DNA of 34,894 nucleotides from Rhodospirillaceae bacterium. Lineage in GTDB: Bacteria > Pseudomonadota > Alphaproteobacteria > Rhodospirillales > Rhodospirillaceae. The notes beneath the pieces were generated by a model. The model was not told where the DNA came from, did not search any database, and worked only from the letters and a program-made list of their open reading frames with translations. Shown here piece by piece: positions 9,854 through 18,860 of the stretch; position 1 is the first letter of the stretch; every line of letters begins with the position of its first letter. A program made the position numbers and the translations under genes. The stretch covers positions 1-34,894 of the forward strand of contig NSIP01000020.1 of NCBI GenBank assembly GCA_002737725.1. Reading direction: 5' to 3'.

Positions 9854-9939
9854 AGCGGTCTCTTTCCTGAAAAAGCCTGAACTCTATATTGTATTGCCCA
9901 TTCTAACGCACAACGGGCGGCAAGACAAAGGTTTGAGGA

Positions 9940-10173
9940 TTAAGCTGGAGCGCTGGTTTGCAGGGCGAGCGCATGCAACTGGCCGCCCATTTTACCCTTC
10001 AACGCGGCGTAGACCATTTGGTGCTGTTGGACCCGGCTTTTGCCCGTAAAGGCCGACGCAATGACCGTCGCGGCATAGTGGTCTCCGTCACCCCGCAAGT
10101 CCTCGATTGTCACTTGGGCGTCAGGAAACGACTCTTTGATCATGGATTCAATGTCAGCAGCGCTCATGGCCAT
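9940..10173 (-). CDS. bolA: BolA-family protein
   Basis: A 77-residue BolA protein. It shows MSAADIESMIKESFPDAQVTIEDLRGDGDHY followed by AFTGKSRVQQHQMVYAALKGKMGGQLHALALQT, including the conserved His in RVQQHQMVY and the C-terminal LHALAL helix. BolA proteins bind monothiol glutaredoxins through a shared 2Fe-2S cluster; the next gene is such a glutaredoxin. The gene follows purL after about 20 bases, so it is probably co-transcribed with the purine genes. Confidence 0.93.
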   Translation of the reverse strand: MAMSAADIESMIKESFPDAQVTIEDLRGDGDHYAATVIASAFTGKSRVQQHQMVYAALKGKMGGQLHALALQTSAPA

Positions 10174-10193
10174 AGCGGAAACTCCAACTTATT

Positions 10194-12398
10194 TCAGGCG
10201 GCCATATAGGCCGGGAACCAGCCCTCGTGCAATGCGCGTAAGTCTTTCAGCGAAACATTTCCAGCCCCAGCAATGCTCAGGGCGTCTCCGCCCGTTGAGC
10301 CAATCACTTTGACGGCGATGCCCATTGCATCGACGGCCGCCATGATGGCTTTAACGTTGCGCGCCCATGCGGTGACGACATATCGCCCCTGGTCTTCGCC
10401 GAACAGCAAGCCGTGGCGTGGTGCGCCCGGATCAGTGAGCGTGCAACCAATATCGGCGGCCAGCGCCATTTCGCAAAGTGCCACCATCAAGCCCCCGTCC
10501 GAAAGATCGTGGCAAGCTGTGACGAGGCCATTGGTAATCAGCCCGCGCACCGCATCGCCTGCGTATTTTTCTTTTTCGAGGTCCACAGGCGGCGGTGCAC
10601 CTTTTTCCAGGCCGCAGACTTCGCGCAAATACAGCGATTGCCCCAGCCAGCCGCTAGCTGAGTCTTTTTGGCCGATCAAAATGATCACTTCATCTGCCCG
10701 TTTGAAGGCCAAGGTCATCATCTTGCTCAGGTCGCCGATCAGGCCAACACCGCCAATCGCAGGTGTGGGCAGAATTGGTTTGCCATCAGTCTCGTTGTAC
10801 AGCGACACGTTGCCAGACACGACGGGGTAAGACAGGCGGTTGCAGGCCTCGCCGATGCCCTGAATCGCACCGACGATCTGGCCCATAATCTCGGGCTTCT
10901 CCGGGTTACCAAAATTCAGGTTGTCGGTGATGGCCAAGGGTTTGCCACCCACAGCCGTAATGTTGCGCCAGGTTTCGGCCACCGCTTGCTTGCCGCCTTC
11001 GACCGGATCGGCTTTCACGTAACGCGGCGTACAGTCGGTGGAAATGGCCAGCCCTTTGTTGGTGCCATGGACGCGCACGACGGCTGCATCGCCGCCTGGG
11101 CGCTGCACCGTGTCGGCCATGACAGTGTGGTCATACTGCTCCCATACCCATCGACGGCTGACGAGGTCTGGGCAGCCCATGAGTGTTTTAAGCGCCACTT
11201 TCCAGTCGACTTCCTTGACATCGCTCGCCGCGATCACGGCTTGTTTGGGCGAGGGTGTCCAGGCCCGGTCATATTCGGGCGATGCTTTGGCCAGCGGATC
11301 AATCGGCAAATCACCGACAATTTTACCGCGATGCTTCAGCACCATGCGGCCGGTCTTGGTCAGCTTGCCGATAATGGCGAAATCAAGCTCCCATTTTTTG
11401 AAAATCTTCTCGGCCAGTTTTTCTTTGCCGGGCTTCAAGATTATCAACATGCGCTCTTGGCTTTCCGACAACATCATCTCGTACGCGGTCATGTTGGCTT
11501 CACGCTGCGGCACGTTGTCGAGATTCAGCTCAACGCCCAAGCCACCCTTTGATGCCATCTCGAACGATGAACTGGTCAGGCCTGCCGCGCCCATGTCTTG
11601 AATGGCAACGATGGCGTCGGTCGCCATCAATTCCATACAGGCTTCGATCAGTAGTTTTTCGGTGAACGGATCACCAACTTGCACGGTAGGGCGTTTGTCT
11701 TCCGACGCCTCATCAAACTCAGCCGATGCCATAGTGGCCCCATGGATTCCATCGCGCCCGGTTTTCGACCCCACATACACCACCGAGTTTCCAGCACCCG
11801 AGGCAGCGGAGTAAAAAATTTTATCGGTCGCAGCCAGGCCCACGGTCATGGCGTTGACCAGGATATTGCCATTGTAAGAGGCGTGAAAATTCACCTCACC
11901 GCCCACGGTCGGTACGCCCACGCAGTTACCGTAGCCACCGATGCCCGACACAACGCCTGATAACAAATGCTTGGTCTTGGGGTGCTTCGGGTCGCCAAAG
12001 CGCAGCGCATTCATGTTGGCAATGGGCCGTGCACCCATAGTAAACACATCGCGCAAAATGCCGCCCACGCCGGTGGCAGCGCCCTGATAGGGTTCGATGA
12101 ACGAGGGATGGTTATGGCTTTCCATCTTGAAGATGGCCACTAAACCATCGCCGATATCAATCACACCTGCATTCTCGCCAGGCCCGCAAATGACGCAAGG
12201 GCCAGTGGTCGGCAGGGTCTTCAGCCAGCGCTTTGAGGACTTGTACGAGCAGTGCTCGGACCACATCACCGAAAAAATCCCCAGTTCCACAAGGTTCGGC
12301 TCGCGGCCCATGATCTTTTTGACGCGCACGTATTCTTCCGTCGTTAGCCCATGTGACTTAATGTCAGCAGGCGTGATTTTTGCTTTGGCCTTTTTCAC
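10194..12398 (-). CDS. purL: Phosphoribosylformylglycinamidine synthase, large subunit
   Basis: The ATP-dependent synthase subunit of the fourth step of purine synthesis, acting with PurQ (glutaminase) and PurS. The 734-residue length is that of the short PurL. Motifs include [22 protein letters not shown] near the N-terminus (catalytic His), [36 protein letters not shown] and [17 protein letters not shown]. The start is a GTG that overlaps the purQ stop codon (GTGA), a coupled arrangement. Confidence 0.96.
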   Translation of the reverse strand: MKKAKAKITPADIKSHGLTTEEYVRVKKIMGREPNLVELGIFSVMWSEHCSYKSSKRWLKTLPTTGPCVICGPGENAGVIDIGDGLVAIFKMESHNHPSFIEPYQGAATGVGGILRDVFTMGARPIANMNALRFGDPKHPKTKHLLSGVVSGIGGYGNCVGVPTVGGEVNFHASYNGNILVNAMTVGLAATDKIFYSAASGAGNSVVYVGSKTGRDGIHGATMASAEFDEASEDKRPTVQVGDPFTEKLLIEACMELMATDAIVAIQDMGAAGLTSSSFEMASKGGLGVELNLDNVPQREANMTAYEMMLSESQERMLIILKPGKEKLAEKIFKKWELDFAIIGKLTKTGRMVLKHRGKIVGDLPIDPLAKASPEYDRAWTPSPKQAVIAASDVKEVDWKVALKTLMGCPDLVSRRWVWEQYDHTVMADTVQRPGGDAAVVRVHGTNKGLAISTDCTPRYVKADPVEGGKQAVAETWRNITAVGGKPLAITDNLNFGNPEKPEIMGQIVGAIQGIGEACNRLSYPVVSGNVSLYNETDGKPILPTPAIGGVGLIGDLSKMMTLAFKRADEVIILIGQKDSASGWLGQSLYLREVCGLEKGAPPPVDLEKEKYAGDAVRGLITNGLVTACHDLSDGGLMVALCEMALAADIGCTLTDPGAPRHGLLFGEDQGRYVVTAWARNVKAIMAAVDAMGIAVKVIGSTGGDALSIAGAGNVSLKDLRALHEGWFPAYMAA

Positions 12399-13084
12399 GC
12401 CACAGACTCCACCATGCCGTCAAACAATCGCCGGGCATCATTGCAGCCCAGCATCGGATCACACATCACTTCGGGGTGCGGCATGAGGCCGAGGACATTA
12501 CGCTTGACGTTAAAAATACCAGCAATGTGATTCTTCGCGCCGTTGGGATTGCCAGCGTTGCTGACCTTGCCGCTGGCCTCGCAGTAACGGAACGCAACTT
12601 GGCCTTTGTCTTCAATTTCTTTCAGTGTCTTGGTGTCGGCGTAAAAGTTACCCTCGTTATGGGCAATGTGAAAGCGAATGACATCGCCTTTCTTGTAACG
12701 CGACATAAAAGCACTCTTGGTTTGTTCAACCTTCAAGTGGACGTCGGCGCAGATGAATTTCAAACCGCGATTGCGCATCAATACGCCCGGCAGCATTCCG
12801 GTTTCAGTTAGGATTTGAAAGCCGTTGCAGATCCCAATGACACGAACACCTTTCGCAGCTTGGCGCTTCACTTCAGCCATGATCGGTGACATCGAGGCCA
12901 TGGCCCCGCAGCGTAAATAATCGCCATAAGAAAAGCCGCCTGGCACGACGATCAGATCAAGCTTTGGGAGCTTGGTTTCCTGGTGCCAAATCATGGCGGG
13001 GGCTTTTCCGGTGCTCTGCTCGAGCGCAATTGCGACGTCGCGATCACGGTTGGAGCCAGGGAAAACGATGACTGCGGCCTTCAT
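12395..13084 (-). CDS. purQ: Phosphoribosylformylglycinamidine synthase, glutaminase subunit
   Basis: A class I glutamine amidotransferase of 229 residues that supplies ammonia to PurL. The nucleophile Cys sits in VIGICNGFQ, and the His-Glu pair in [11 protein letters not shown] near the C-terminus. [12 protein letters not shown] at the start and [13 protein letters not shown] are family hallmarks. It overlaps purS by ATGA upstream and purL by GTGA downstream, so the three subunits of one complex are translationally coupled. Confidence 0.96.
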   Translation of the reverse strand: MKAAVIVFPGSNRDRDVAIALEQSTGKAPAMIWHQETKLPKLDLIVVPGGFSYGDYLRCGAMASMSPIMAEVKRQAAKGVRVIGICNGFQILTETGMLPGVLMRNRGLKFICADVHLKVEQTKSAFMSRYKKGDVIRFHIAHNEGNFYADTKTLKEIEDKGQVAFRYCEASGKVSNAGNPNGAKNHIAGIFNVKRNVLGLMPHPEVMCDPMLGCNDARRLFDGMVESVA

Positions 13085-13323
13085 TCGTCGAGGTCCACCG
13101 TGAAGTTTTCAACAATCGTATTGGCCAACAGGGTCTTGCACATCTTTTCCACCTCGGACTTGGCTTTGGCCTTGTCCTTGGTCTTCAAGGTCAGTTCGAT
13201 GTACTTACCCTGGCGAACATCGATGATGTCTTTGAAGCCGAGGCCACCCAACGCGTGTTCCACGGCTTTGCCTTGGGGGTCGAGTACGCCCGATTTCAGG
13301 GTGATGTGAACTTTTGCCTTCAA
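13081..13323 (-). CDS. purS: Phosphoribosylformylglycinamidine synthase, PurS subunit
   Basis: The small subunit bridging PurQ and PurL. I place the start at the TTG at 13323 (MKAKVHITLKSGVLDPQGKA), because an AGGAG lies 7 bases before it and the family starts with this strand; the frame remains open to an ATG at 13338 that would add five untypical residues. The product is 80 residues, the normal length, with VRQGKYIEL in the middle and the acidic C-terminus NFTVDLDE. Its stop overlaps the purQ ATG. Confidence 0.92.
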   Translation of the reverse strand: MKAKVHITLKSGVLDPQGKAVEHALGGLGFKDIIDVRQGKYIELTLKTKDKAKAKSEVEKMCKTLLANTIVENFTVDLDE

Positions 13324-13341
13324 CGGTGATCTCCTCATAGT

Positions 13342-13370
13342 TCAATCCCCGGATCATGACCGGGGATTGA
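13342..13370. other. Hairpin between purC and purS
   Basis: Perfect 11-bp inverted repeat TCAATCCCCGG / CCGGGGATTGA with a 7-base loop, starting 8 bases after the purC stop codon in the direction of transcription. There is no U tract after it on either strand. It may be an RNA processing or stability element, or a weak attenuator between purC and purSQL, rather than a full terminator. Confidence 0.6.
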
Positions 13371-13378
13371 GAAATTAT

Positions 13379-14146
13379 TTACTGGATCGTCGCGGTGCCC
13401 TTAACATCAGACGGGCCGCTTTCGGGCAATATGCCCAGTCGTCGCGCCACCTCTTGGTAGGCTTCTTCAATCTTGCCCATGTCGCGGCGGAAGCGGTCTT
13501 TGTCCATCTTCTCGTTGGTTTTCACGTCCCACAGGCGGCAATTATCAGGCGAAATCTCATCAGCCAGAATAATCTGCAAATCGCCGTTATCGTGGAACAA
13601 GCGCCCGTACTCGACTTTAAAATCGATGAGCTTGATGCCGATGCCCAGGAAAAGTCCGGTCAAGAAGTCGTTGATGCGCAGCGACATATTTAGCATTTCA
13701 TCAATCTCGTGGATCGACGCCCAGCCAAAGCCAGTGATGTGCTCTTCCGAAACCATCGGGTCGCCCAGCTGATCATTCTTGTAATAGTACTCAACGATCG
13801 AGCGCGGCAGGCGCGTTCCTTCGTCGAGGGCGAATTTCTTGGAAATCGAACCGGCGGCGATATTGCGTACGACCACTTCAACCGGAATGATCTCGACCTG
13901 CTTTACTAATTGCTCGCGCATATTGAGCCGGCGGACAAAGTGCGTGGGGATGCCCACTTCTTCTAAGCGCTGCATCAGGTATTCAGAAATACGGTTATTG
14001 AGCACGCCCTTGCCGGTGATCGTACCCTTCTTCTGGTTATTGAACGCCGTGGCGTCATCTTTGAAGTACTGGACCAATGTTCCAGGCTCAGGGCCTTCGA
14101 ACAGAATCTTAGCTTTGCCTTCGTAGATTTGTTTGCGTCGCGCCAT
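13379..14146 (-). CDS. purC: Phosphoribosylaminoimidazole-succinocarboxamide synthase
   Basis: Makes SAICAR from CAIR, aspartate and ATP in purine synthesis. I use the ATG at 14146, which gives [23 protein letters not shown], the classic SAICAR synthetase start; the longer open frame to 14239 has no family resemblance. Length is 255 residues. Motifs: [52 protein letters not shown] and [23 protein letters not shown] sequence precedes the start. It heads the leftward pur cluster. Confidence 0.95.
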   Translation of the reverse strand: MARRKQIYEGKAKILFEGPEPGTLVQYFKDDATAFNNQKKGTITGKGVLNNRISEYLMQRLEEVGIPTHFVRRLNMREQLVKQVEIIPVEVVVRNIAAGSISKKFALDEGTRLPRSIVEYYYKNDQLGDPMVSEEHITGFGWASIHEIDEMLNMSLRINDFLTGLFLGIGIKLIDFKVEYGRLFHDNGDLQIILADEISPDNCRLWDVKTNEKMDKDRFRRDMGKIEEAYQEVARRLGILPESGPSDVKGTATIQ

Positions 14147-14292
14147 GGCGGGGCTTTCCCCTTGAATGAAATACAACCGAGATCGACGCCGGAATGGCAG
14201 CAGATGTGCCGCTCGGAGAAGTGCTATAGCAGGCACCAATCAGCGCGACAACATGGGCGAATGAAGTGCGCTTATGGCAGGTTTTTAAAGGC

Positions 14293-15075
14293 CTAGGTGA
14301 TTTTATCCACAGGCATGGGGAACAGCGATAGGGGTGCGTAAGGAACAGAATCGGGCCGCCCGGCGGCGAACAGCCAAGGGGGCCTGGTCTGCCGGTCATG
14401 GGTTGCCGCGATGGAGGGCAGGGCGAGCAGCGAAGAGGATGAGGTACCAAAACCGTTGTCCAGCTTGAAGGTCATGGCTTGATAAGGGCTATCTTTCGCA
14501 TCTGTCGTTCCCATCAGGCCTGCCCAAGTATCCCATTGCCCATTTGTCGGATCGGGCGGGCTTGCGTGCTCGAACTTCGGTAGAAACGTCGCGATGCGCG
14601 ACTCAGTTGGGTCGTTGCGTTCGCCCGCTGTAAACATCGATAGGCCATCGGGGATGCGCTCAAGGTACATACGTGTTGCGCCATCGCGCAAGGCCAACCA
14701 CCAGGCGTCGCGGTTATCAGCAATGATCATGTTGAAGGGTCGGTAAGCGCGGAGTGAAATATCAGAAAGGACGGCGGCGGCATCATTCGCGTCAGCATGA
14801 TCAAGCGCCTCAAGCACCAATTCGCCGCGTGAGCGTTTGCCATCCTGTGGGCCCAGCGTGCCGTGGCGGTTAAGAATGCAGGCCACAACTCCCGTATCAT
14901 TGAGCCCCATCCATGTGCCGCCTGCCAATTCATCCAGCCCGGCCATGACATCGGGCCGGTCGGGCCAATGGCGGGCTGGGGGTTTCCAGGGCCGGATGAG
15001 CATTTCGTCTCGGTTGGCCCCAAGGATTAAAGGCCATTCGTGGGTCGGTCGGCGGAGAATAACGACGGTACACAT
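14293..15075 (-). CDS. NRDE/TANGO2 family protein
   Basis: A 260-residue member of the TANGO2 (NRDE) family, which begins with a Cys after the initiator Met and carries the Asn-Arg-Asp-Glu signature: here MCTVVILRR followed by LILGANRDEML (residues about 17-26). AGGTWMGLNDTGVVACILNRHG is the second conserved block, and FTAGERNDPTESRI lies further on. In animals TANGO2 is linked to haem or lipid handling; the bacterial role is not settled. It is a lone gene here, between purC and the divergent DUF1476 gene. Confidence 0.88.
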   Translation of the reverse strand: MCTVVILRRPTHEWPLILGANRDEMLIRPWKPPARHWPDRPDVMAGLDELAGGTWMGLNDTGVVACILNRHGTLGPQDGKRSRGELVLEALDHADANDAAAVLSDISLRAYRPFNMIIADNRDAWWLALRDGATRMYLERIPDGLSMFTAGERNDPTESRIATFLPKFEHASPPDPTNGQWDTWAGLMGTTDAKDSPYQAMTFKLDNGFGTSSSSLLALPSIAATHDRQTRPPWLFAAGRPDSVPYAPLSLFPMPVDKIT

Positions 15076-15215
15076 GGGCGCACCCTTGGCTTACTTCGTA
15101 AATACGTCAATGAAAATTGTCGCAGATCAAGCTGTTGATTGCGCCCATGGCGCACTATCTGTATATGGTCGGCGAGAAAATCGAACAATCAGCGATACAA
15201 CTTTAGCGAGGACTT

Positions 15216-15548
15216 ATGAGCGACGCATTTCAAGAGCGCGAAAAAGGTTTCGAGCGCAAATTCCAACTCGATCAAGACCAAATGTTCAAGGTCGCCTCGC
15301 GTCGGGATAAATTATTCGGCATGTGGCTGGCGGGTAAACTCGGTTTGTCCGGGCCTGCCGCCGAGCAATACGCCAAAGACGTGCTCAGTTCTAATTTTGA
15401 TGCGCCCGGAGACGATGATATGTTGGCCAAAGTGCGCATAGACCTGGACGCCAAGAAGGTTGTGATTGCGGATGCCGACCTGCTGAGCAAACTCCACGAT
15501 ATGCGCGACGAAGCGGCTCGCCAAATCATCGGTGAAAGCAAAAAATAG
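15216..15548 (+). CDS. DUF1476 protein, ATP synthase zeta-inhibitor family
   Basis: A 110-residue protein of the family that includes the zeta subunit inhibiting the F1 ATPase in Paracoccus and relatives. Visible signs are the N-terminal MSDAFQEREKGFERKFQLD, the inhibitory-type amphipathic helix, RRDKLFGMWLAGKLG, and a C-terminal helical bundle ending in REEAxRQI-like residues. GAGGA precedes the ATG at a good distance. The family is almost confined to Alphaproteobacteria, which is the best single taxonomic clue in the window. It lies close to purC and purB. Confidence 0.9.
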   Translation: MSDAFQEREKGFERKFQLDQDQMFKVASRRDKLFGMWLAGKLGLSGPAAEQYAKDVLSSNFDAPGDDDMLAKVRIDLDAKKVVIADADLLSKLHDMRDEAARQIIGESKK

Positions 15549-15577
15549 TTTTTCGCGCTCACCTCGGGGGAGGGGCG

Positions 15578-15958
15578 ATGCGAATATTTTTAGGCTGTAT
15601 CTTTGCTGTCGTTGCGGCATGGCAAACGCTTGCCGCTGAGCCCAACACATTTCGCGATTGCGCCGACTGCCCTGAGATGGTGGTGTTTCCGGCTAGCTAA
15701 TTTGCCATGGGCGCGCCTGATGATGAACCCGACCGGCAAAGCTGGGATGGCCCACCCACCAAAGTCACCATCCCCAAGCCATTCGCGCTTGCAAAGTATG
15801 AGGTAACGCGCGGCCAATTTGCCAAGTTTGCGGCGGCGACCCAACGCTCCATCGGCGCCAACTGCCGCAAGTTCAATTGCACATGAAATGCCGACCCTGC
15901 GGCTGATTATCGTAAGGCGAACTTCCCGCAAACCGACAAACATCCGGTCGTGTGTGTG
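15578..15958 (+). pseudogene. Decayed formylglycine-generating-enzyme-like (SUMF1) gene
   Basis: The frame starts well, with a GGGGGAGGGG ribosome binding site and a signal peptide (MRIFLGCIFAVVAAWQTLAA). It then reads CPEMVVFPAS, stop (TAA, 15698-15700), FAMGAPDDEPDRQSWDGPP, KVTIPKPFALAKYEVTRGQF, NCRKFNCT, stop (TGA, 15884-15886), NADPAADYRKANFPQTDKHPVVCV. These blocks match the order in SUMF1/FGE-sulfatase domains. The TGA sits where the family has Trp, consistent with TGG to TGA. Homology stops abruptly at HPVVCV (15958), where the family would continue SWNDA, and the rest of the domain is absent. I call it a pseudogene; stop-codon reassignment is not supported by neighbouring genes. Confidence 0.75.
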
Positions 15959-16228
15959 GTCCTGTTAAGGCGTTATTTTTTGAAAACAACGAGTCCTTTA
16001 TTTATCTCGCAATTCCAAGCTCAGATTTAGCCGACTTTCTGGCACATAAAACCCTATCTATTGAAGGCACGTTATCCATTGTCGTAGAAAAATTTTGCGC
16101 AGTTGTCTACTGCGATTCTCCCCATTACACAGTGAAAATTATATCTGTATGTCGACCGACAAAAACACAGACTCGAGGGGAAAACTCAACCGACCTTGGC
16201 TGTAGTAGCTAAGCAACAATAGAAGAAA
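15959..16228. other. AT-rich segment without a recognisable gene
   Basis: Starts where the SUMF1-like pseudogene breaks off and ends at the purB stop codon. It is clearly richer in A and T than its surroundings. An open frame (15952-16212, +) of 86 residues crosses the break but has no ribosome binding site or recognisable domain. I see no repeat or insertion-sequence end that explains the break. Confidence 0.5.
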
Positions 16229-17527
16229 TTACGCCTCTCCAAACACGCGCTTGAAAATCGTATCCACATGTTTGGTGTGGTAGCCCATATCGAACAAGGC
16301 TTCGACGTCGGCGGCCGGAATTTTGGCGATCACGTCAGGGTCGGCTTTCAGCAAGTCCAGCAGTTTCCCGCCACCGTTCCACACCTTCATCGCGTTACGT
16401 TGAACCATCACATAGGCGTCCTCGCGGCTGGCGCCCGCTTGCGTCAGTGCTAGCAACACGCGCTGTGAAAACACCAGACCACCCATCATATTCAAGTTCC
16501 GCGCAATCGCTTCGGGGTACAGCACCAGCTTATCAATGACGTTGGTCATGCGGGCTAGTGCGAAATCTAGCGTGATGGTGGCGTCGGGGCCGATGTAACG
16601 CTCGACCGAGGAATGCGAGATGTCGCGCTCGTGCCATGTTGTTACGTTTTCCATGGCGGGTGTCACGTAGCCACGAATGACGCGCGCGAGACCCGTCAGG
16701 TTCTCGGTCAGAACAGGGTTGCGTTTATGCGGCATCGCCGACGAACCCTTTTGGCCGGGCGAGAAATATTCCTCGGCTTCACGCACTTCGGTTCTTTGTA
16801 AGTGCCGGATTTCAGTAGCGACGTGTTCGATGGAGCTGGCGATCACTCCCAGTGTGGCGAAGAACAGCGCATGACGATCACGCGGAATAATTTGGGTTGA
16901 GACGGGCTCGATACACAAGCCCATGCGATCAGCAACGTATTCTTCGACGCTGGGGTCGATATTAGCGAACGTACCGACAGCGCCCGAAATGGCGCAACTG
17001 GCAATATCATCTCGCGCCGCCACTAGGCGTTTTCTGTTGCGTTCGAACATGGCGTAGAAGCCTGCGAATTTCAGGCCCATGGTCGTGGGCTCGGCATGTA
17101 TGCCGTGGCTGCGGCCCATGCACACGGTCATTTTGTGCTCAAGCGCACGTTTTTTCAGCGCGACGAGCAGATCGTCGATGTCTTTGAGCAGCAGCGCCGA
17201 TGCCTGCACCAACTGAACCGAAAAGCAGGTATCAAGTACATCCGACGATGTCATGCCCTGGTGGACGAAGCGGGCATCGGGCCCGACGTACTCGGCGAGG
17301 TTGGTCAGGAACGAAATCACATCGTGTTTGGTTTCTTTCTCAATCTCGTCAATCTGGGCGATGTCCCACTTGCCCTTGTCCCACACCATCTTAGCGGCGG
17401 ATTCGGGGATCACGCCCAATTTGGCCTGGGCGTCACAAGCATGGGCCTCAATCTCGAACCAAATCTGGAACTTATTGTCGGCGTCCCAAATCTTGGTCAT
17501 GGCGGGCCGGGCGTAACGGGGAATCAT
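16229..17527 (-). CDS. purB: Adenylosuccinate lyase
   Basis: Acts twice in purine synthesis, on SAICAR and adenylosuccinate. The start chosen is the ATG at 17527 (MIPRYARPAMTKIWDADNKFQIW), the family N-terminus, with AGAGG before it; the open frame to 17641 adds untypical residues. Length is 432. Motifs include FVHQGMTSSDVLDT, MGRSHGIHAEPTT and the fumarase-superfamily signature GQKGSSAMPHKRNPV. The gene stands apart from the purC-purL cluster in the same orientation. Confidence 0.96.
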   Translation of the reverse strand: MIPRYARPAMTKIWDADNKFQIWFEIEAHACDAQAKLGVIPESAAKMVWDKGKWDIAQIDEIEKETKHDVISFLTNLAEYVGPDARFVHQGMTSSDVLDTCFSVQLVQASALLLKDIDDLLVALKKRALEHKMTVCMGRSHGIHAEPTTMGLKFAGFYAMFERNRKRLVAARDDIASCAISGAVGTFANIDPSVEEYVADRMGLCIEPVSTQIIPRDRHALFFATLGVIASSIEHVATEIRHLQRTEVREAEEYFSPGQKGSSAMPHKRNPVLTENLTGLARVIRGYVTPAMENVTTWHERDISHSSVERYIGPDATITLDFALARMTNVIDKLVLYPEAIARNLNMMGGLVFSQRVLLALTQAGASREDAYVMVQRNAMKVWNGGGKLLDLLKADPDVIAKIPAADVEALFDMGYHTKHVDTIFKRVFGEA

Positions 17528-17709
17528 CGAGCCTCTCTGCGGGTAGGGATAGATGCTCTGTATAGTCAATTCTGCGTGCCCTCGCCAGTACGACATTGGG
17601 GCGAAGACCCAGCAATAACTGCGGCGGCCGTCCCCATGCATCAGATTGACTTCCCTGTCTGTGCTGCATTGTCTATCGTGATTCGATAACCGTATTGAGG
17701 ATGGAAGAC

Positions 17710-18015
17710 ATGGTAGAAGACAAAAAAAGTAACAACTGGCCTGTGAATGATCCTGGCGATGGCCGCAACCCGGTGTATTTCGAAAACCCGATGATCGATG
17801 CGCTTGTCACGGTCACCATGGAACTGGGTGCGGCGCAGTGGGTGCAGCAAGAGCGCCTGCGGATCATAGAAAAGTTGCTGACCGAAAAAGGCGTGGTCAC
17901 CACCGAGATGATCGAAAAATACGTATCCAGCGAAGACGAGCGCCAAGCCGCCAGAAAGAACCGAGATGCGCATGTCACCCGCCTTTATGGCGCGTTCACC
18001 AAGCTGCAGAGTTAG
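17710..18015 (+). CDS. Conserved-looking small protein of unknown function
   Basis: About 101 residues. I start at the ATG at 17710 because GAGGA lies 8 bases upstream; an ATG at 17701 is also in frame but too close to it. A TTGACT at 17646-17651 could be a -35 box but the matching -10 is weak. The protein is soluble and helical, with ENPMIDALVTVTMELGAAQW, QERLRIIEKLLTEKGVVTTEMIEKY and a C-terminal RDAHVTRLYGAFTKL; the middle recalls short nitrile-hydratase-accessory-like helical segments, but not enough to assign. It is divergent from purB and ends 3 bases before the radC fragment on the other strand. Confidence 0.7.
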   Translation: MVEDKKSNNWPVNDPGDGRNPVYFENPMIDALVTVTMELGAAQWVQQERLRIIEKLLTEKGVVTTEMIEKYVSSEDERQAARKNRDAHVTRLYGAFTKLQS

Positions 18016-18018
18016 TGG

Positions 18019-18183
18019 TTAAAGCAACCCTTGCGTCTTGAACGACACATGCCCGCCCCGGCTGAGGATGAGGTGGTCATGCAGCGTCAGCCCAACCGCC
18101 CTGGCCGCGTCTTTGACTTTGCGGGTCATCTCAATATCGGCTTGTGAAGGTTTCGGGTCGCCCGAAGGGTGATTGTGAGCCAT
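18019..18183 (-). pseudogene. radC: radC, 3' fragment (C-terminal 54 codons)
   Basis: Reads MAHNHPSGDPKPSQADIEMT, then RKVKDAARAVGLTLHDHLIL and SRGGHVSFKTQGLL to a normal stop. This is the catalytic end of a RadC (UPF0758, JAMM/MPN) protein with the metal motif HxHPSGxxxPSxxD. Upstream, the frame has only NFF before a stop, so homology ends exactly at the Met codon. The missing first part lies at 29709-30290 on the same strand. Joined at the shared Met codon, the two give a RadC of 248 residues, a normal length. The fragment has no start signals of its own. Confidence 0.93.
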
Positions 18184-18185
18184 GA
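18176..18185 (+). repeat. Left core repeat of the radC insert (attL-like)
   Basis: TGAGCCATGA; nine of ten bases match TGCGCCATGA at 29701-29710. The radC 3' fragment runs up to 18183. After the core comes a small inverted repeat CTAGC (18193-18197) / GCTAG (18205-18209). Confidence 0.75.
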
Positions 18186-18449
18186 AAAAATTCTAGCTTT
18201 CACCGCTAGCTACAAATTACTCCAGACTACCCTAGAACACGAAATAGCTCATTGAAAAATAACGATAAATGACTTCATCACTAAAAATTTCTAAAGTAAA
18301 GTAGTGGCTTGAAGCAGCGAACAAACCGACAACAATACCGCCAACACAAATGATCACCGACCGCCATATCAAGGGTGCCATCACGAGAGCAGTGACTGGC
18401 CGAAACCGAATCGAATTGCGCGTCTCAGGGGACCGTGGCGGGGGGCGGC
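18186..18449. other. Non-coding left end of unit A
   Basis: AT-rich in its first 130 bases, with no supported gene. ATACCGCCAACACAA at 18335-18349 matches ATACAGCCAACACAA at 29594-29608 in the right end (14 of 15), so it may be a recombinase arm site or a remnant of another unit end. Confidence 0.5.
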
Positions 18450-18860
18450 TTAGCCGCCGTGGCGTTGAAACGATTTCAGTGTCTCATCAATCAAAAAAGC
18501 GTCAGTTAAAATTGTGCGCACATGGGCCGACGCGTTGAGATTGTCGACCAATTGCGAGCTAATGGAGGGCACGGCTAGCACAACGCCAATCGCAACCCCA
18601 GCACGGCCCGCATCAACCGCAACAAGCTTTAAAAAATCTGAAAAATCGACGGTCTTGGCCAAGTCCTGTCGCAATTCACCGCTCAAAACATTTGGCAAGG
18701 CTTCTAGCGCCTCGCGCAAGCCTTTTAACACTGAGCGAATCGATGCGCTGCCTGTGGCTTCGGTATCGCGGCCTTGCGCCGCATAGGCCAGCATAAACTC
18801 GTAGCTTGCTTCAATAGTGTCGATGCAAGCTTCGACAGAACTGGCACCTGATCCAATCAT
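18450..18860 (-). CDS. Unknown helical protein coupled to the cytochrome b gene
   Basis: Start taken at the ATG at 18860, which overlaps the stop codon of the cytochrome b gene as ATGA; a TTG-or-ATG start at 18896 is possible but would overlap by 40 bases. The 136-residue product is soluble, Ala/Leu-rich and probably all-helical (SVEACIDTIEASYEFMLAYA, SVLKGLREALEALPNVLSGE). No signal peptide, Cys or metal motif is visible. I do not recognise the family. Its place at the end of a molybdenum-hydroxylase operon suggests an assembly or accessory role, since no XdhC/PaoD-type chaperone gene is present, but that is inference. Confidence 0.65.
   Translation of the reverse strand: MIGSGASSVEACIDTIEASYEFMLAYAAQGRDTEATGSASIRSVLKGLREALEALPNVLSGELRQDLAKTVDFSDFLKLVAVDAGRAGVAIGVVLAVPSISSQLVDNLNASAHVRTILTDAFLIDETLKSFQRHGG

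Noticed and set aside
15884-15886. TGA read as Trp (stop-codon reassignment)
   Set aside because: Other genes use TGA as a normal stop (for example nadE, purQ, sfsA's neighbour), and the same pseudogene also has a TAA and a truncation.
15952-16212. 86-residue open frame after the SUMF1-like pseudogene
   Set aside because: No ribosome binding site, no recognisable domain, and it crosses the point where homology to the pseudogene breaks.
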